This document shows, one piece after another, positions 62,135 through 64,000 of a DNA stretch of 64,000 nucleotides. The translations under genes were made by a program, and so were the position numbers. The notes beneath the pieces are model-generated. The model ran no database searches. It saw only the letters and a program-made list of their open reading frames with translations, and had not been told where the DNA came from. Source of the stretch: Styela clava (taxonomy: Eukaryota > Chordata > Ascidiacea > Stolidobranchia > Styelidae); the NCBI RefSeq assembly GCF_964204865.1, contig NC_135254.1, positions 23,965,313-24,029,312 of the forward strand, in the 5' to 3' direction. Numbering within the stretch: position 1 is the stretch's first letter; every line of letters starts with the position of its first letter.

Positions 62135-64000
62135 TTTTCAATGCAGTGAATATTCCCAATGAAAGATTTCTGGTCATTTAAAATCCATTCTAACCATAAG
62201 GTATAGTATGTTGCAGTATTGTGAAAAGCGTTGATGCAAGTTTGAACAAGGATTATTTAAAAGAATGACTCATTGACTACTGATGGCTTCCAGAACAACC
62301 AACAATTGTCTGACAATTACTAATTAATCATGATCACTAATTAATACCTGGACCTGATAAAATAGTATGTTATTTTGTCTGCTGTCTGTAACATAGCTGA
62401 CGTGTTTACATCAGTGGTGAGACTTCATTCATGGAGAATCTTGGAAATCACATTCTAAGTTTACATGCAATATCAAAAATGAAGCTATTGAACAATGCAG
62501 TGCAGAGCGAGAAAGAGTAATGAAAAAGCAATAAAGATTGGAGTTTTTAGTTTGTAAAAAATATTATTCTCAGTTTAGTTCTGGCGCTTGCAGCTAATCA
62601 AACTGCATTCTATAGTATCTAAAAACTTATCGATAGCGATTCAAAATAAAATATATCATGCTATTTATTTTTGAAAACAGATAAAAATAAAATCTTGTAT
62701 TTTGCTAGGAAATTTTCATTATGAATTCACAACAATCAACACTCGATTATCTCTAACTTCCACAATCGTATATTTTTTTATATTATATTTATATTTTATC
62801 CACATATCGCGCCGTACAAATCAATGATGTTTTGGTTTCTTGAATATTATTTCTGGTGCGATAAAACCCAACCAAGTCATCACTCGCTTCGCACTCAAAA
62901 GTATAACAGTTTATGAATATTTTACACTAATTCTACTTCCCGTTCGGAAGGTGACCTTTATAAAATAAATTGCTGACGGATTCAATTGAGATTATGCAAA
63001 TTTTAATTAACCAACTTGGATATTTTAAAATCCCTTTTAAAAATGGCTTCCGAATCTACATTATTTTGTTATGCATAAGTTTGTGCTTTGATAAGATTTT
63101 GTGCAAAAAAATCACGACTACTCAGATATTACGGTCATTGATAAATATATCTAAATCGCTTCTAGCAGAAAGATTTTTTAATGATTTGAACCCAAATTCA
63201 AAATGGTTCGATACCACGCTATATTGTTGATTCCTTCGTTTAAAATGCAGGATACTATGCTGATGTAATATATAGTCCAAAATATAATTGTACAACATGT
63301 AAATATGCTACCGCATTAAAAATATAGCTAGCTTTTGATATGCGTAGTATAATTTTATATGTCCAATAGTTCTTATTCATTGGTTTGTAACATTATTACA
63401 TAAGTCAGGAAATACGTTTTAACATATTTAACCACATCCAGCCAGCATTGAATGTCCACCAACCAGAAAAAAATGGTCAATTTTATCGATTTATTTTTCG
63501 TCGCACGCAGTTTTGCCAACAGCGAGGGTTGGCGGATTTCGTCGAAAAATATTAATGTATAACGAAGAGGCTGATATATTCATAATATTCATTTGAATGG
63601 AAGCTAATACGAAACAGTGCTTCTATACGAAATAATACTAAACAATGTTTCTATATTTTTCATCATACGTTTAAAGTAATATATATTTTTAATTCAGCTG
63701 GTAGAGGAACTGATTATGAAATCATTGGACGTTAAACCATATTTTATTCTGTATTAATGAAAATTAACGTTCTATTACTATAGGCTTTGGATTATTTGGA
63801 TTGTAAATTCTGTTATATATCACTATAAATAAATTACATCTGCCTTTAAATCAACCACAGCAGACATTTGAACTCAACTAAAGCCTTTCATCTTTAAGTC
63901 GTATATCGTGCGTTTTTAATTATGCATTAGACAGAAAATACCAGCTAAGGCAAATTGGGGCAACCTACCAATACGAAATCGGTTGTCTTTCGTCATTGAT
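62135..64000 (-). other. Region upstream of the synaptotagmin start
   Basis: No gene recognised; the longest open frames (for example 62970-63230) show no family features. The synaptotagmin 5' UTR and promoter should lie here or beyond the window. No clear promoter element seen. Confidence 0.4.

Noticed and set aside
61971..62177. 68-aa minus-strand ORF starting MTRNLSLG
   Set aside because: Wrong frame of the synaptotagmin first exon; the frame from 62134 gives the membrane span and fits the splice phase.

Overview
The window is nuclear DNA of an animal. The evidence is spliced genes with GT-AG introns, AT-rich introns and metazoan families: a classical dynamin, a ciliary docking-complex protein, a synaptotagmin and a mitochondrial acyl-CoA dehydrogenase. 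Compact genes in an AT-rich, DNA-transposon-rich setting fit an invertebrate deuterostome such as an ascidian tunicate, but the sequence alone does not prove the species.

Layout. (1) 1-4.4 kb, + strand: the last exons of a dynamin gene (end of the GTPase effector domain and the proline-rich tail), with a possible alternative exon. (2) 4.4-17.6 kb: intergenic transposon graveyard. It holds two inverted copies of a THAP-encoding repeat, a relic of a YqaJ-type exonuclease, tRNA-like SINEs and several hAT elements with target-site duplications. (3) 17.65-18.93 kb, +: an intact single-exon acyl-CoA dehydrogenase. (4) 20.8-35.7 kb: a stack of nested DNA transposons. An old hAT (TSD ATCTAATT) contains another hAT (TSD GCTTAGGG), which contains a third, younger hAT (TSD ACTTAAAC), whose transposase gene is split by a palindromic Mutator-like element (TSD CTTTTATT). 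(5) 36-40 kb: a small hAT MITE, a LINE endonuclease fragment and a decayed hAT transposase. (6) 40.2-47.1 kb, +: a complete 13-exon ODAD3/CCDC151 gene, about 550 aa. (7) 49.0-62.1 kb, - strand: a complete 12-exon synaptotagmin, about 815 aa, convergent with ODAD3.

The host genes act in unrelated processes: membrane scission, fatty-acid or amino-acid oxidation, outer dynein arm docking, and membrane trafficking. I see no operon-like or functional cluster. Exon models were built by hand from splice sites, reading phase and protein resemblance; all exon phases of the ODAD3 and synaptotagmin models close. The most distinctive features are the four-level insertion stack, the inverted-duplication Mutator-like element, the THAP/YqaJ element relics and the unusual synaptotagmin (long basic/Ser-rich linker, C2A calcium ligands kept, C2B ligands lost).
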